Source of the DNA: Bacteroidaceae bacterium | Lineage (GTDB): Bacteria > Bacteroidota > Bacteroidia > Bacteroidales > Bacteroidaceae | DNA: 15,525 nt | Assembly: GCA_017472905.1 (NCBI GenBank) | Contig: JAFUNW010000015.1 | Location: forward strand, 1-15,525 | Reading direction: 5' to 3' | In this document: positions 14,979 through 15,525 of the stretch, one piece after another | Position numbering within the stretch: the first letter of the stretch is position 1 | How the letters are laid out: every line of letters starts with the position of its first letter | Notes under the pieces: model-generated | What the model was told of the DNA's origin: nothing | The model's database searches: none | What the model saw: the letters and a program-made list of their open reading frames with translations, nothing else | Program-made: the position numbers and the translations under genes

Positions 14979-15525
14979 ATGAGAAAACAAGCCACTATTG
15001 ACACTGATAATTTAGAGTTTCAAAATGCTTTAAAACTGATTCAATACACCCGCCAATCCGTATTCCTAACCGGAAAGGCCGGAACCGGAAAGTCCACTTT
15101 CCTGAGATATTTGTGTGGCTTGACTAAGAAAAAACATGTTATATTGGCTCCAACCGGAATAGCAGCCATCAATGCCGGAGGAAGCACGTTGCACAGTTTT
15201 TTCAAACTCCCTTTCCATCCTTTATTGCCTGATGACCCACAATATTCCCCCAGACAAATTAAAGACACATTAAAGTACAACTCCTCACACCGCAAATTAT
15301 TGCAAGATGTAGAGCTTATTATCATTGACGAAATTTCAATGGTACGGGCTGATATCATAGACTTCATTGACAAAGTCCTACGCATTTACTCTCGCAATTT
15401 GCGCGAACCTTTCGGCGGTAAGCAAATCCTACTTGTAGGAGACATCTACCAATTGGAACCGGTAGTCAAAAGCGATGAACGCGAAATATTGAACCGCTTT
15501 TATCCCAATCCATATTTCTTTTCTG
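14979..15525 (+). CDS. PIF1/RecD-like superfamily 1 helicase, N-terminal part (truncated by window end)
   Basis: The frame opens at ATG 14979 and runs off the end of the window, giving 182 residues. Helicase motifs appear in order: Walker A GKAGTGKST (Lys38), motif Ia LAPTGIAAINAGGSTLHSFF, Walker B IIIDEISMVRADIID, and motif III ILLVGDIYQLEPV. This set (TPTGIAA, DEISM, GDxxQL-PV) is the PIF1/RecD-like AAA helicase pattern, which in Bacteroides often has 600-700 residues with a further C-terminal HRDC or helix-turn-helix domain, not visible here. A role in DNA repair or replication-fork processing is inferred from the family. It has its own consensus promoter, divergent from the TPM gene. An ATG at 14944 opens only a 9-codon frame and is not used. 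Confidence 0.9.
   Translation, partial: MRKQATIDTDNLEFQNALKLIQYTRQSVFLTGKAGTGKSTFLRYLCGLTKKKHVILAPTGIAAINAGGSTLHSFFKLPFHPLLPDDPQYSPRQIKDTLKYNSSHRKLLQDVELIIIDEISMVRADIIDFIDKVLRIYSRNLREPFGGKQILLVGDIYQLEPVVKSDEREILNRFYPNPYFFS

Noticed and set aside
1..15525. CRISPR array, tRNA, rRNA or insertion sequence
   Set aside because: No regularly spaced repeats, no cloverleaf-like sequence and no transposase or flanking terminal repeats were seen, including around the purM–prfA cassette.

Overview
The window looks like a chromosomal segment from a Bacteroidaceae member (Bacteroides or a close relative). Three things point there. The LpxC–FabZ fusion and a long PurM are typical of Bacteroidetes. Genes lack clear Shine-Dalgarno sequences. 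Several intergenic regions carry the Bacteroidetes sigma-type promoter TTTG-N20-TAnnTTTG. Almost every gene is housekeeping; the exception is a three-gene cassette inside the purM–prfA operon.

Layout: (1) 1-1965, plus strand: the 3' end of the menaquinone/ubiquinone methyltransferase gene, aroE (shikimate dehydrogenase), and a membrane-anchored alpha/beta hydrolase. (2) 1904-3472, minus strand: miaA, whose 3' end overlaps the hydrolase gene by 62 bases, preceded by a PRiA4_ORF3-like acidic protein with its own candidate promoter and a strong terminator. (3) 3640-8289, minus strand: an HD-family phosphohydrolase followed by the lipid A genes lpxD, lpxC-fabZ and lpxA. lpxD is interrupted by one in-frame TAA at codon 78, with perfect continuation of the protein behind it. 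(4) 8299-12915, minus strand: a compact operon purM – caspase/CHAT-like protein – zeta-toxin-like kinase – small Arg-rich protein – prfA – pyrF, starting at a -7 box ahead of purM and ending in a perfect 12-bp-stem terminator. (5) 13086-14784, minus strand: a TPM-domain/zinc-ribbon membrane protein and a LemA-like lipoprotein with their own consensus promoter and a hairpin downstream. (6) 14887-15525, plus strand: a divergent consensus promoter and the start of a PIF1/RecD-like helicase cut by the window end.

Functionally, LpxA, LpxC and LpxD are the first three steps of lipid A synthesis, with FabZ fused to LpxC linking it to fatty acid elongation. purM and pyrF serve purine and pyrimidine synthesis, and prfA and miaA serve translation. 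The parts most worth a second look are the lpxD nonsense codon and the cassette in the purM–prfA operon. That cassette has a small protein with a His/Cys pair placed as in caspase-like peptidases, next to a zeta-like P-loop kinase and a candidate antitoxin whose stop codon abuts the start of prfA.
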